Shown in pieces: positions 34,235 to 43,780 of a stretch of 64,000 bases of DNA. The notes under the pieces were generated by a model. It saw nothing but the letters and a program-made list of their open reading frames with translations, did not search any database and was not told where the DNA came from. The translations under genes and the position numbers were made by a program. Position 1 is the stretch's first letter. Each line of letters starts with the position of its first letter. This DNA comes from Dasypus novemcinctus (Eukaryota; Chordata; Mammalia; Cingulata; Dasypodidae): positions 24,087,294 to 24,151,293 of the forward strand of contig NC_080698.1 in NCBI RefSeq assembly GCF_030445035.2, in the 5' to 3' direction.

Positions 34235-35259
34235 TGTAACAGTTTGAAATTATTTTATGAATCCCAAAAAGAAAAAGATTGTATTTTTGAACTAATCTAT
34301 TCCTGTGGGTATGGGGCCCTTTCGATTGGACTTCTTCAGTGAAGCATGGTTCAGTTTGGGTTCCTGCCTTTTCGCTGGGCCTTATATAAACAGAGATTCA
34401 GAGGAAGAGATAGACAGGAAAGGGGAGCTCTGCCCTTGTGACCCAGCTATGTAAGAAAGAGGACTCCAGGTTTGCCTAGAGCTGCAGAAAGAGAAGCCCC
34501 ATGAAGTTGAGAGAGGACCAGAGTCTGGAATTAGCAGAGCACAGAAGCTGGGAAAGAGTCCCCCAAGGGCCTGGATCCAAGGAGCAGCTCAAGGCTGAGG
34601 TGATGAGCCCTGCCATATGCCTGATCACCCCGTGGCTGGACACCAGGATCACCAGTAGCTGACTTTGGTGAGAAGACATCTCTGGGTGCCTTTTTTTTTT
34701 TAAAAGATTTATTTATTTATTTATTTACTTCTCTCCCCTCCCCCCCCACCCCATTTGTCTGTTCTATATGTCTATTTGCTGTGTCATCTTCTTTGTCCAC
34801 TTCTGTTGTTGTCAATGGCATGGGAATCTGTTTCTTTTTGTTGCGTCATCTTGTTGTGTCAGCTCTCTGTGTGTGCAGTGCCATTCCTGGGCAGGCTGCA
34901 CTTTCTTTCATGCTGGGCAGCTCTCCTTATGGGGTGCACTCCTTGCGCGTGGGTCTCCTTTACGTGGGGGACACCCCTGCATGGCAGGGCACTCCTTGCA
35001 CGCATCAGCACTGCATATGGGCCAGCTCCACACGGGTCATGGAGACCCAGGGTTTGAACCGTGGACCTCCCATGTGGTAGACGGACGCCCTAACCACTGG
35101 GCCAAGTCCACTGCCTCTGGGTGCCTTGATTTGGACATTTCATAGCCTCAGAATTGTAAAATGTAGGTAAAAAGATTTTGCCCTAAATAAAACTCCCATT
35201 ATAAAAGCCAACCCATTTCTGGTACTTTGCATTGGGCAGCCTTGTGCCAAACTAAGACA
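34235..35259 (+). mobile_element. Solo LTR (ERVL/MaLR-like), split by a SINE
   Basis: Begins TGTAACAG and ends AAGACA. The flanks are CTAGC and GTAGC, a 5 bp duplication with one mismatch, as in ERVL/MaLR elements. The 3' end 'aaactcccattataaaagcc' then 'ccatttctggtactttgcat' is shared with the LTR at 62.2-62.9 kb. A DAS-SINE lies inside. Confidence 0.7.
34693..35114 (-). mobile_element. DAS-type SINE, antisense, inside an LTR
   Basis: Poly(T)/AAAAGATTTATTT at left, reversed head CCCTAACCACTGGGCCAAGT at right. A perfect 13 bp duplication CTCTGGGTGCCTT lies at 34680-34692 and 35115-35127. Confidence 0.94.
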
Positions 35260-35264
35260 GTAGC

Positions 35265-35599
35265 CTATCTAAATGATGTTAGGGTTTCAATGGATTTTTG
35301 TATCTCAATCACAAAGGTTAAAGCACCTCTCAGTTCTTTTCTTAGCAGGAAAGCTGAGTCAACAGACCAAATCATCTATATTCTAAAGCATTCTTGAATC
35401 TCTTGAGTTCTGTCTCTATGTAATACAAAGATAGATGAGGGAAAAACATGGTCACTAAAAAATGTTGATGGAATCTGAGAACTGGGAATGATTTCTGGCA
35501 AAGATAGGTGAAGCGAAAGACTTTCAGATTGGTGAAAAAAATGGAAAACCACAAGAGAAAAAAAAAAACATGGAAGGACCTGGGGTGCTCATTGTTTTA
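35265..35599. other. Non-coding unique interval
   Basis: No recognised element. Confidence 0.4.
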
Positions 35600-35735
35600 A
35601 ACTGATTATTTTCATTTAATTCTTACCACAGCCACATGGACTAAAGACTATTATCCCAATTTTGTAGATGAAGTTTAGATTATATAACTTTCCAAAGGTC
35701 ACCAGTAGCAAACAATGGAGCCTGCATCTGAGGTC
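35600..35735 (-). mobile_element. MIR SINE, antisense
   Basis: 'ttaccacagccacatggact' then 'tatcccaattttgtagatga' is the reversed MIR core. Confidence 0.65.
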
Positions 35736-36795
35736 AGCAAATAGAAATTAAAGAGATTGCAATTCAACAAAGGAGAAAACAAGGATAACTCACTCTAGGT
35801 AGTGAGTTGCACACCACTCGAGGTGATCAAGAACAAGTTATTACACAGTGATTTAGGGGACACCATATCACTGCTGGGTCATTGCAACATTTGAATATAC
35901 AGGCACTGAGAACCCTGAGAATTCTGTCATCTAGCCTTCTTGCCAAGAATCAAGTTTAGTCACTTCCTCAACATTCAAGCAAAAAGAGTTCAGAACTTCC
36001 CGCAGGGATCCAAGTTTCCAAGAATCGACAAAGGGATATTTTCCACATGCCTCTTTTCATTTTTATTTTTTTATCCCTGCTGTTACAATGTTCTTTCTTT
36101 TTATTCTCCTTTATTTTCCTTTGAAGAATAGCAATCACATTTTCCATATCTGATTCTCTTCCTCCCCTCCCACCACTTGGTCTTATGTTCTATAAGTGAC
36201 GCATCCTAAGATGATTTCATTTTTCCCTTCTCAGTACTCCTTTTAGACACTTTCAATCAATATATATCAGCAAGGATGCAGGAAACAGCATACAATGGAA
36301 GAAAATGTCATAAAATACTGTTAGAACAGTCCTCAGGGCTCATTTGTTCATGGGACTCGATGCCAAGTTCTGTTGTTCTCTCCCATCCAATGTCCAAAAA
36401 TCATTCTTGCAGGAATAGTGATTAGAGGCCTGCTGTGATCTTACAGTTAAAAAATGACAAAAGACAACTGGGGCCAATAAAGATGAACAGTGACACACAA
36501 CCTTCTCTCAGATCTCCTCTGTGGGAATAAGAGTTCAGGACGGTCCTTGCTCCATTCACCCATTCATTCATGAAGCAGCTAACAAGTATGAACAAATTCC
36601 CTGCCAAAGAAACAGAAATAAATAAGACTTGGTAGAACAAACCTAGACAGAAAGTTTGCAGTAGAAGAATGGGCTCCAACAACAGCAATAAATTTGTAAA
36701 TAAATAAATCTCACAAGAAAATCGATTGTTGAAAAATTGGCATTTGTGTCTGCTGTCTGTTCAACAGTCATACCATGCAGTCATTCAATACTTCC
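35736..36795. other. Non-coding unique interval
   Basis: No gene; nothing that I can name. Confidence 0.4.
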
Positions 36796-36799
36796 AGCT

Positions 36800-36935
36800 C
36801 TGCCAGGAAAGTCTTCTTAACCCCAGTTTATAGGTGAAAAATTAAATGAGATTTGAAAAGGTTAAAATACTCACAAGGTCACACAGTCCAGAAGTACAAG
36901 GTCCAGGGTTGGAACCTGTCTCCAAAGTCGATGCT
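36800..36935 (-). mobile_element. MIR SINE, antisense
   Basis: 'ccccagtttataggtgaaaa' and 'caaggtcacacagtccagaa' followed by 'gtccagggttggaacctgtc'. Confidence 0.7.
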
Positions 36936-36950
36936 GTTTGCAGGAGAGGC

Positions 36951-37053
36951 GAAATGGAATGAGAAAAAAATAAAGAAAAAACTAATAACAAATAAAGAAA
37001 ACAAAACAAAAGAAGATAACAAACAGACAAAAACAATAAAAGAAATGGAATGA
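36951..37053 (+). mobile_element. A-rich tail-only retroposon with target duplication
   Basis: A perfect 12 bp direct repeat GAAATGGAATGA (36951-36962 and 37042-37053) brackets 79 bases that are almost entirely A-rich, with a motif AAACAGACAAAAACAATAAA resembling the linker/tail of the dimeric SINE at 13.94 kb. This is the footprint of an L1-driven insertion truncated to its tail. Confidence 0.7.
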
Positions 37054-38565
37054 AAGACTATGTCTCTTACATTTTAGGGACAATTTATTTTCTTTTCCCC
37101 ACTTCTGAAAGGTAATTTCCATCAATAATACCTCTCATTAGGTAAGTTAAGGAAGCAGTAAGGTAAGGCAAAGGATAGAGACTGGATGAGAGTCCAAGGA
37201 AGAGAGAAGAGAGAAAGAACCATTCCCATTTTCCCTTTTCCCACACCCTTCCAACAGGCATTCGCAGGCACCTGCACACACATACCACATTCGTGACCAC
37301 ACCTGGGCATTTTGTTATCTTTTCTCTCCATCTTCTTTATTCATATCCTGTCAATTGAGGCATCTCTTGAACAAAGCTCTAATTTAAGTCAAATACTTAT
37401 TTAGAATATTCATAATTGTTTTAGTTCATAGGGACCCTATTTTCTAATAGATTCTATTAAAGCCTGCCATCAAACTAACTGGAACTTAACATACAAACAG
37501 AACTTATCTCCACAACTCAATCTCAATAACCCAGAAAATAGAGACCTGGTTTCCATTAATAAATTTACAATTTTGTAGCAAAGTCCTGGTCAGAGAGATA
37601 AGAAACAAGAATCCTTTCTGAAGGATATGATTGAGAATAATTGGGAAAAACAATTCATGGTGGGATGTGAGTGGAAGCCCGTGGCAGCTCAATGTAGTTG
37701 GCCAATATGTAATATTCTTAAGGGATATTTTTTGTTTGTTCAATCAAAGCCTTTCCCTAGGAGGCACTGGATATGACAGGTATTGTCACCAATCTGGAAG
37801 AAAATTGGCTGACAGCAGGAGTGTAAACAATCCAAGCCAATACTGATGATGTCATCGCTGAGCTCTGACAGACTTAGCCTATTGGGTTCTAATGCAGACT
37901 GAAGCTTTAGCCAAAGAAAGAGCAGCAGAGTGAAATGGATGAGGTCAGTTCACAGGTCATCAGCATTTCTAGCAAGGCTTGGTTTGTTTTGCTTTTGTTT
38001 TTAAATAACCAAGAAAACTGGAATAGAGGAATTTGTGTTTGACAGTGTGGAAGAATATATGGATGGACTGGTACATAGAGGTTGGTGGATTGAATAAAAG
38101 TTTTCAAATACTGGGAGAATATGGCCTCAATTTTTATGCCAATCACAATGTAGCAGCTACTGATATGATAAACTTTTAAATTTAATTTGCATTATTAATA
38201 TTTTCTCCATAACTTTCTTAAGTTGAGTTAATCAAAAAACAATAAATCAAGCTGTGGTTTTTAACATTTGCCAATTTCTACCATGGCCACCAAGGTCTGT
38301 TTCAACATGATCTCACTGCATGTGGAGCTGGGAAGAGATGAACCATAACTCACCATTGTAGAGTATTTCCAGCATATAGATAAAATAAATGTAATGGAGA
38401 AAAAGTAATTAAGAAACTACAAATGTTGAATACTTATTAAAGCTTTGCTTTTAATACAACTTATTTCCTCACAAATTTCTATCATTAAAATTTTAATAAT
38501 GGCTGTTTAATAAATAGTTTGCAAAATTCCTGAAAATTTAACAATTGAGGAGCTAACATGCACTG
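37054..38565. other. Non-coding unique interval
   Basis: No gene or confident repeat across 1.5 kb. Confidence 0.4.
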
Positions 38566-38569
38566 GCAC

Positions 38570-38830
38570 ACTGAATATCTCCTCTTGCCTCTTACTTTCT
38601 ATCCCATTATGTTGAGATAATTTTCCTAATAGTATTTATCACAAGCTAATATTATAGTATTTATTTTGTACTTTATAGACTGTTCATCACACACCAAAGG
38701 AATAAACATTCATGAAAGCAACAACCTTGGTGCTTCTCACTATTGTATTCCTGGTAAATGATGCAACCCCTAGCACCATGGTACTTTCTCAATAAATATC
38801 TACAAGATGCTGAATGAATACAGGATATAG
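38570..38830 (+). mobile_element. L2 LINE 3' fragment, sense
   Basis: 'gtatttatcacaagctaata' leading to 'ttctcaataaatatctacaa' and 'gctgaatgaata'. Confidence 0.5.
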
Positions 38831-39171
38831 TGAGAAAAAGACAAGCTGACAGAACCTAGTCTAAAGAGGTACAGGCATTTCATAGATGAAGAAATTCAAA
38901 TGGCCAATAAGCAGGCAAACTCAACCTCACCGGAAGTTAAAAAAATGTCGTTATTACAATTACATGCCTGGCCCATGCCCAGGGACTGTTTCTCACCACA
39001 CCTCCCATTTGAAGATGGAATTTATTATAAAAAGCAATTCTCAAATGTGGGTTTCCATACGAGATTTTGCCTTGGGAAGCCCACTAGTCTGTACTTTTTT
39101 TTTTTACAAGCACTTTAGATGACTAAGAGTCTGAGGATTCAAGGATTTTTCTTTGAAAATCACAGTTAACT
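38831..39171. other. Non-coding unique interval
   Basis: No recognised element. Confidence 0.4.
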
Positions 39172-39255
39172 GATGGAGTGATCTTAACCCTGGCAGAATA
39201 TTATCATTACCTGGGGGGCTTATTAAAAATAGAGACTCCTGGCCACCATTGCTTC
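39172..39255. mobile_element. MER5A-like fragment
   Basis: 'atcattacctggggggctta' then 'aaaaatagagactcctggcc'. Confidence 0.6.
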
Positions 39256-39575
39256 TCCTTGTACAGAGTCATTGAAGAGTTTTCATTGGGTTTTTCAAGG
39301 ATTAATTTTTTATGTGACTTTTTTCTGCCTGGTGTAAAGTCTAACAAACAGAGTGTAAGAAAACAGCCTTAGTTACTAATCTTTCCTGTTTTATCTCCAT
39401 AAGTATAAACAGTACCTAAAGATGGCGCTTATAAATTCATGTGACTTAAAAAAGTATATTTCAGAGGCTTCAGCATTTAGACAGACCTTTCTTATTGTTG
39501 GTTTCAAAATATGTCAATACAATTGTATACACAAACACCCATGCTTAGCATTACAGAGGCTGTTGAGTAGAGTGA
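39256..39575. other. Non-coding unique interval
   Basis: No recognised element. Confidence 0.4.
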
Positions 39576-39775
39576 CTGAAGGCATGGACTACTGAACAAG
39601 ACCCCCTGGGTTTGAATCCTAGCTCTGCCCCCAGCTGGCTGTTTGACCTTGAGCAGCTTTTCTAATTCCCCATGCCTCAGTTTCTCCAAAGGGTGTGGTG
39701 AGGATTAAGCAAGCCTATACATGTGAAGCCTTTAGAACAGTGCCTGGCACGTAATGAGTGCTATTATATCATTAA
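39576..39775 (+). mobile_element. MIR SINE, sense, well preserved
   Basis: 'gggtttgaatcctagctctg', 'gctgtttgaccttgagcag', 'catgcctcagtttctccaaa' and 'gaacagtgcctggcacgtaa' cover nearly the whole MIR. Confidence 0.85.
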
Positions 39776-40305
39776 TCATCAGGGTAGTGGTAGCCCCAGA
39801 AATGCATATATTCAGGGGAGAGGAAAAGGCCTATACCTAAGAAGAAAAATGAACTGATAAAATTTAAAAATTGCACCGACCTGCATCAGCATCTGTGCTT
39901 AGCTGGCCCTTGTTAGCTTGATAATAACGGCAATTTAGCATTTACATAAACCAACCACATGATGTGTTGTCTACATTCTCAGCTTCTCTCCAAAATAATA
40001 AAAGCTTTCTCCAGTCTTCCAGTGAGATGAACTTCAGATGATCTTTCATTATTCTGGAACTAGTAAAAAAAATTTCAAGTGGCAGCCAGCATTATCTCAC
40101 AAAGGACTTCTCAGCAACAGGGGAAATTATACCGTTTTTCAAATCAAATCATTCACCAGTGAAGTGAAGCAGATTCTAAAAGGGGATCTGGGATCACCAG
40201 GAGAACTGTGTGCCAATATTAGGATCTAGTTCCTGCCATCAAGTAGCTAATGGCTTAAAAAGAGAAAAAGCCCAAATAGCCGTAATTCTCTCTCCAGGTC
40301 ATATA
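39776..40305. other. Non-coding unique interval
   Basis: No recognised element. Confidence 0.4.
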
Positions 40306-40309
40306 CTCT

Positions 40310-40430
40310 TTTACCAACACCAATATTTTTCTCCTGGTTACAAATGAGGAAACCAAGGCACAAAAAGGAAAATAATGTAGTCAGGATCACATACTTGGAC
40401 ATTTAAATCATCAGTGTAATATAATAACTA
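40310..40430 (-). mobile_element. MIR SINE fragment, antisense
   Basis: 'tacaaatgaggaaaccaagg' and 'gtcaggatcacatacttgga'. Confidence 0.6.
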
Positions 40431-40449
40431 CAATGATAAAAGGTCCATA

Positions 40450-40600
40450 GAGAAGTGGCTCTCAAGGTCCACTTGATCTTGGCATCAGAATCCCTTAGGC
40501 ACTTGATAAAACTGAATTTCTAGAGAGGGCTGAGGCTTCCATAGTTCAGAAATTTCCCAGGAGGTTCTCATGCACGTAAGTTTGGGCATTGCCTCTGGAG
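40450..40600. mobile_element. MER5A-like element
   Basis: 'ggcatcagaatcccttaggc' at left and 'cccaggaggttctcatgcac' at right. Confidence 0.65.
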
Positions 40601-40659
40601 AGTGGCTATTGTTGTTACTATTGTTGGAAATAAATTGCCACTAAGGGTGTGTAGAGAAA

Positions 40660-40742
40660 TTAGTTAATTTAAAAATTAGTTAATTCATTCATTTAATTTA
40701 GTTAATTTAGTTAACTAATTAGTTAATTCATTCATTTAAAGT
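40660..40742. repeat. AT-rich direct repeat, two units of about 43 bp
   Basis: TTAGTTAATTCATTCATTTA occurs at 40676-40695 and again at 40719-40738, with TTAGTTAATT-type half-units between. Confidence 0.8.
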
Positions 40743-41340
40743 AAGACATGAGTGAGCAAAACTGATCCCCCAGAAGCCTTCTGCCATTGTTTTTTCTTTT
40801 CTCTTTCTTTGGTCTCTCTCACGAATACAGTGAAAGCTGCTTCTTTCATTCTTTATTTTGGCACTGTATCAGCACAGTGCAATGTCTCACTTTACGCCCC
40901 TCCTGGGAAGGAAGACTTAGAGGGTAGCCGACAGCGGATAAAAGAAAGAAACCAGAACAAGGTTGCTCAGGGCAAGACCTTCTCAGCCATTTAGTTAACA
41001 AAGCAAGACAGCCTCCCACCTGCCCCTTTCTAAGAGTCCTCTAGGACTGCTTATCCACAGGATGAACTTTTGCCCTGCCCAGAACGTCTGTGTCTAGAAC
41101 AGCCCAGGTCTAGCCAGACTGCCCACAGAAAAGATTTTTTAATCACCTCTGAGCTTCCTGGGTGGCGCCGCTCCAGCTGTAATGGTGCCTGCACCGAGCT
41201 GATGCAGGCAGAGATAAATAGACCCGGCCACCTGCTTCATGATTCAGGCGGTCGCTGAATGCCAAACCACAGAGCAAGAAGGCTTACCTTACTTGCACTT
41301 TCTTGATCAGGATCCTTTATCTCCAAGTCACACATTCTTC
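40743..41340. other. Non-coding unique interval
   Basis: Frames of 62-80 codons, no recognisable protein. A slightly GC-rich stretch at 41080-41260 lacks promoter motifs. Confidence 0.4.
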
Positions 41341-41760
41341 TTTTTTTTTTAAGGTTTATTTTGTATTTATTTCTCTCCCCATCCCCATCCCCCTCCAATT
41401 TGTCTGCTCTCTGTGTCCATTCACTGTGTGTTCTTCTGTGTCCACTTGTATTCTTGTCAGTGGTACCCGGAATCTGTGTCTTTTTTTGTTGCGTCATCTT
41501 GCTGCATCAGCTCTCCGTGTGTGCAGTGCCACTCCTGGGCAGGCTGTGCTTTTTTTGCGCTGGGTGGCTCTCCCCATGGGGCTCCCCTCTGCAGGCACTC
41601 CTTGCATGTGGGACTCCCCGATGCAGGCACGGCACTCCTTGCTCACATGAGCATTGCGCATGGGCCAGCTCATCATACGGGTCAGGAGGCTCTGGGTTCA
41701 AACCCTGGACCTCCCATATGGTAGGCAGACACCTTATCCGTTGGGCCAAATCCACTTCCC
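41341..41760 (-). mobile_element. DAS-type SINE, divergent, antisense
   Basis: Poly(T)/AAGGTTTATTTT at left; reversed head CCGTTGGGCCAAATCCACTTCC at right. Internal deletions relative to other copies ('gctcccctctgcaggcac'). Imperfect duplication around ACATTCTT (41332 and 41764). Confidence 0.9.
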
Positions 41761-41764
41761 CATA

Positions 41765-41835
41765 CATTCTTTTACCAACACCAGAATTTCTTTCCTGTTT
41801 ATGGATGAGAAAGTGAAGGCACAAAGGAAGTAAAC
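41765..41835 (-). mobile_element. MIR-like fragment, antisense
   Basis: 'tttatggatgagaaagtgaa' then 'ggcacaaaggaagtaaac'. Shares 'ttttaccaacaccag' with the start of the MIR at 40.31 kb. Confidence 0.5.
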
Positions 41836-42064
41836 AATTTATAAATTTATAGATAGACATGACAGATCATGTAAAATATCACTGGATTAACACAAGAAGG
41901 TTAATACCTGGGAATATGAGCCAGAGAATGAGAAGATCATCCCATCCAGTAGTGTCATTTGAAAGCTAAGGAGACAGCAGTCTTGAGAAAGAATACCTGC
42001 AGCCTAAGATCAGACAGCGGCTGGAACCCCAAGTCTCTGCACATACAACAAATTTTCCACTATA

Positions 42065-42252
42065 CCAGCGATTCTCAACCCTCATTGAATATTAAAATTA
42101 TCAGAGGAGGCTTAAAAACAAAGCAAGCAAATAACATAAACAGTGATTCTCTGGACCCTGCTCCTGGGAGTCTGATCAGCTAGTCTGATGCGGGGCCCCC
42201 ACATCAGTGTTTTGGAAAGCACGCCAAGTGATTCTAACGTGAAGTCCAGAGG
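42065..42252. mobile_element. MER5A element, copy 1
   Basis: Starts 'cagcgattctcaaccctcat' and ends with 'agtgattctaacgtgaagtc'. Confidence 0.75.
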
Positions 42253-42267
42253 CGGAACCGCTGATTT

Positions 42268-42432
42268 GCAGCGGTGGTTCTCAGCCTTCAGCGTATTTCA
42301 GAATCACTCAGAGCTGGGTCCTGCACTTAGAGTTTCTAATTCCTTAGGTTTTGGATGAGGCCCAAGAAATTGCCTTTCTAACATCCCCAGGTGATGTTGA
42401 TGCCACTGGCAATGGACCACATAGTAAGAAGT
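42268..42432. mobile_element. MER5A element, copy 2, adjacent
   Basis: Starts 'gcggtggttctcagccttca' and ends 'ccccaggtgatgttgatgcc' plus 'actggcaatggaccacat'. Confidence 0.7.
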
Positions 42433-42454
42433 ACTGCACTGCAAGAGAGCAGAG

Positions 42455-42890
42455 TCCTTCAAAATGATTAGACTGGATTCAGATCCCAATTCTGCCACTT
42501 ACTAGCTGAGAGAAGATGGGCATTTGCTTATCCTCTATAGCAGTGATTCTCAACTGGGGGCGATTTTGCCCCTGGGAACATTTGGTATCATCTAGAGAAA
42601 TTTCTGGTTTTCATAAGGGGCAGCTGTCACAACCTGGTATCTAGTGGGTAGAGGCCAGAGATGTTGCTAAACATCCTACAATGCACAGCAAAGCCTCCCA
42701 CAGGAAAGGATTATCCAGCCCCCAAATGCTAATAGCACCAAAGTTGAGAAACCCTGTTCTTTAGCTTTAGTTTCCTCTTCTAACAAAATGCAGATTATGA
42801 GCTACTTGTCTCATAAATTATGTGAGATTAGATGAAATATGACACGAATGCAATTGGCACTGTGCCTGGCTCATAGAAAATTTTTACTGA
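42455..42890 (+). mobile_element. MIR SINE, sense, split by MER20
   Basis: Left part 'ttctgccacttactagctga' (to 42540) and right part 'tttagtttcctcttctaaca' (from 42765) through 'cactgtgcctggctcataga' are the two halves of one MIR. Confidence 0.75.
42541..42756 (+). mobile_element. MER20 (hAT-Charlie), complete, inside a MIR
   Basis: Starts CAGTGATTCTCAACTGGGGG and ends GTTGAGAAACCCTG. The flanks CTCTATAG (42533-42540) and TTCTTTAG (42757-42764) form an 8 bp duplication with two mismatches. Confidence 0.88.
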
Positions 42891-42979
42891 GTGTCAGTTA
42901 CTGAGGCAACTCACTTCTATACACAGTCCCCAGCCTATAATTTAAATTCCAAAGACTTTCAAAAGAAATATGGAGGTGG

Positions 42980-43070
42980 GGGGGAGCAGATGTAGCTCCA
43001 GTGGTTGAGTGCCTGCTTCCCACGTACAAGGTCCTGGGTTTGAGCCCCCGTACATCATCCCCCTCCAAAT
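42980..43070 (+). mobile_element. Short tRNA-like SINE (single head), sense
   Basis: 'ggggagcagatgtagctcca', GAGTGCCTGCTTCCCACGTA and a B-box-like GGGTTTGAGCCCC at 43036-43048, followed by an (AT)n run. Confidence 0.75.
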
Positions 43071-43180
43071 ATATATATTTATATATATGGGGGGAGGGGC
43101 TTCTGTAGCATGTAGAAATTGGAACCAGTGTACCGAGGGGTAGTGTGGGATGGACTCAGTCTGCCCCAGGTGCAGACAAT

Positions 43181-43411
43181 AAGAGGGTACATTATCCTCA
43201 GCAACTCCTGCTCCCCCAAAACCTTCCCCCAATTCCATGGACCATCTGACCCATCCTTCCAACCCTAGACCCCTCAAGCCTGCAAAGCCCTACCCAATAG
43301 TATCCCTATGCCCCATCTTATCTATGTATCTTTTTTAAAAAGGACAATTAAATAAAAATGTTAAAATTAAAACAAAAACAAAAAATGTTTTTAAAAAGAG
43401 GGTACATTATC
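43181..43411 (+). mobile_element. 199 bp retroposon insert with perfect target duplication
   Basis: AAGAGGGTACATTATC occurs at 43181-43196 and 43396-43411. Between them, 'ccaattccatggaccatctg' and 'ccctatgccccatcttatct' match 11.60-11.71 kb, followed by an A-rich tail. It is therefore a retroposed piece of the sequence found at the start of LINE-like copy 1. Confidence 0.8.
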
Positions 43412-43585
43412 TGTAGGCAATTTAAGACTGATAACAAGCCTGATTGAAATTGGTCTGCTTTTCATTATCATCAAGCATCAGAAACTCTAAGTGATGTTAT
43501 CTGTTTAATACTTCTCTCCATCTCTAGGGCATACCACTTCCATCACCCCACCATGCCACAGCATGGAAGAATTTATTAAGAACCA
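43412..43585. other. Non-coding unique interval
   Basis: No recognised element. Confidence 0.4.
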
Positions 43586-43589
43586 GATG

Positions 43590-43780
43590 GTTTCTTAAGT
43601 GATGTACATATATTAACTCATTTAAAAATTTTGGCAACAAACTATGAGGAAGGTCTTAATATTCTACCTAATTGTGATAAGAAAAATGAGACCCAAAGAA
43701 GATGATGACTGTCCTCAATGACATAGCTAGTCAGTGGTGGAACTAAGACCTGAGCTACAAAATCACATGGCCTTCAGCAC
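43590..43780 (-). mobile_element. MIR SINE, antisense
   Basis: 'aacaaactatgaggaaggtc', 'tagctagtcagtggtggaac' and 'taagacctgagct'. Confidence 0.7.

Noticed and set aside
43061-43100. Large hairpin around the AT run
   Set aside because: The C-rich and G-rich flanks pair only discontinuously across an AT microsatellite; more likely chance at a SINE end than a designed structure.
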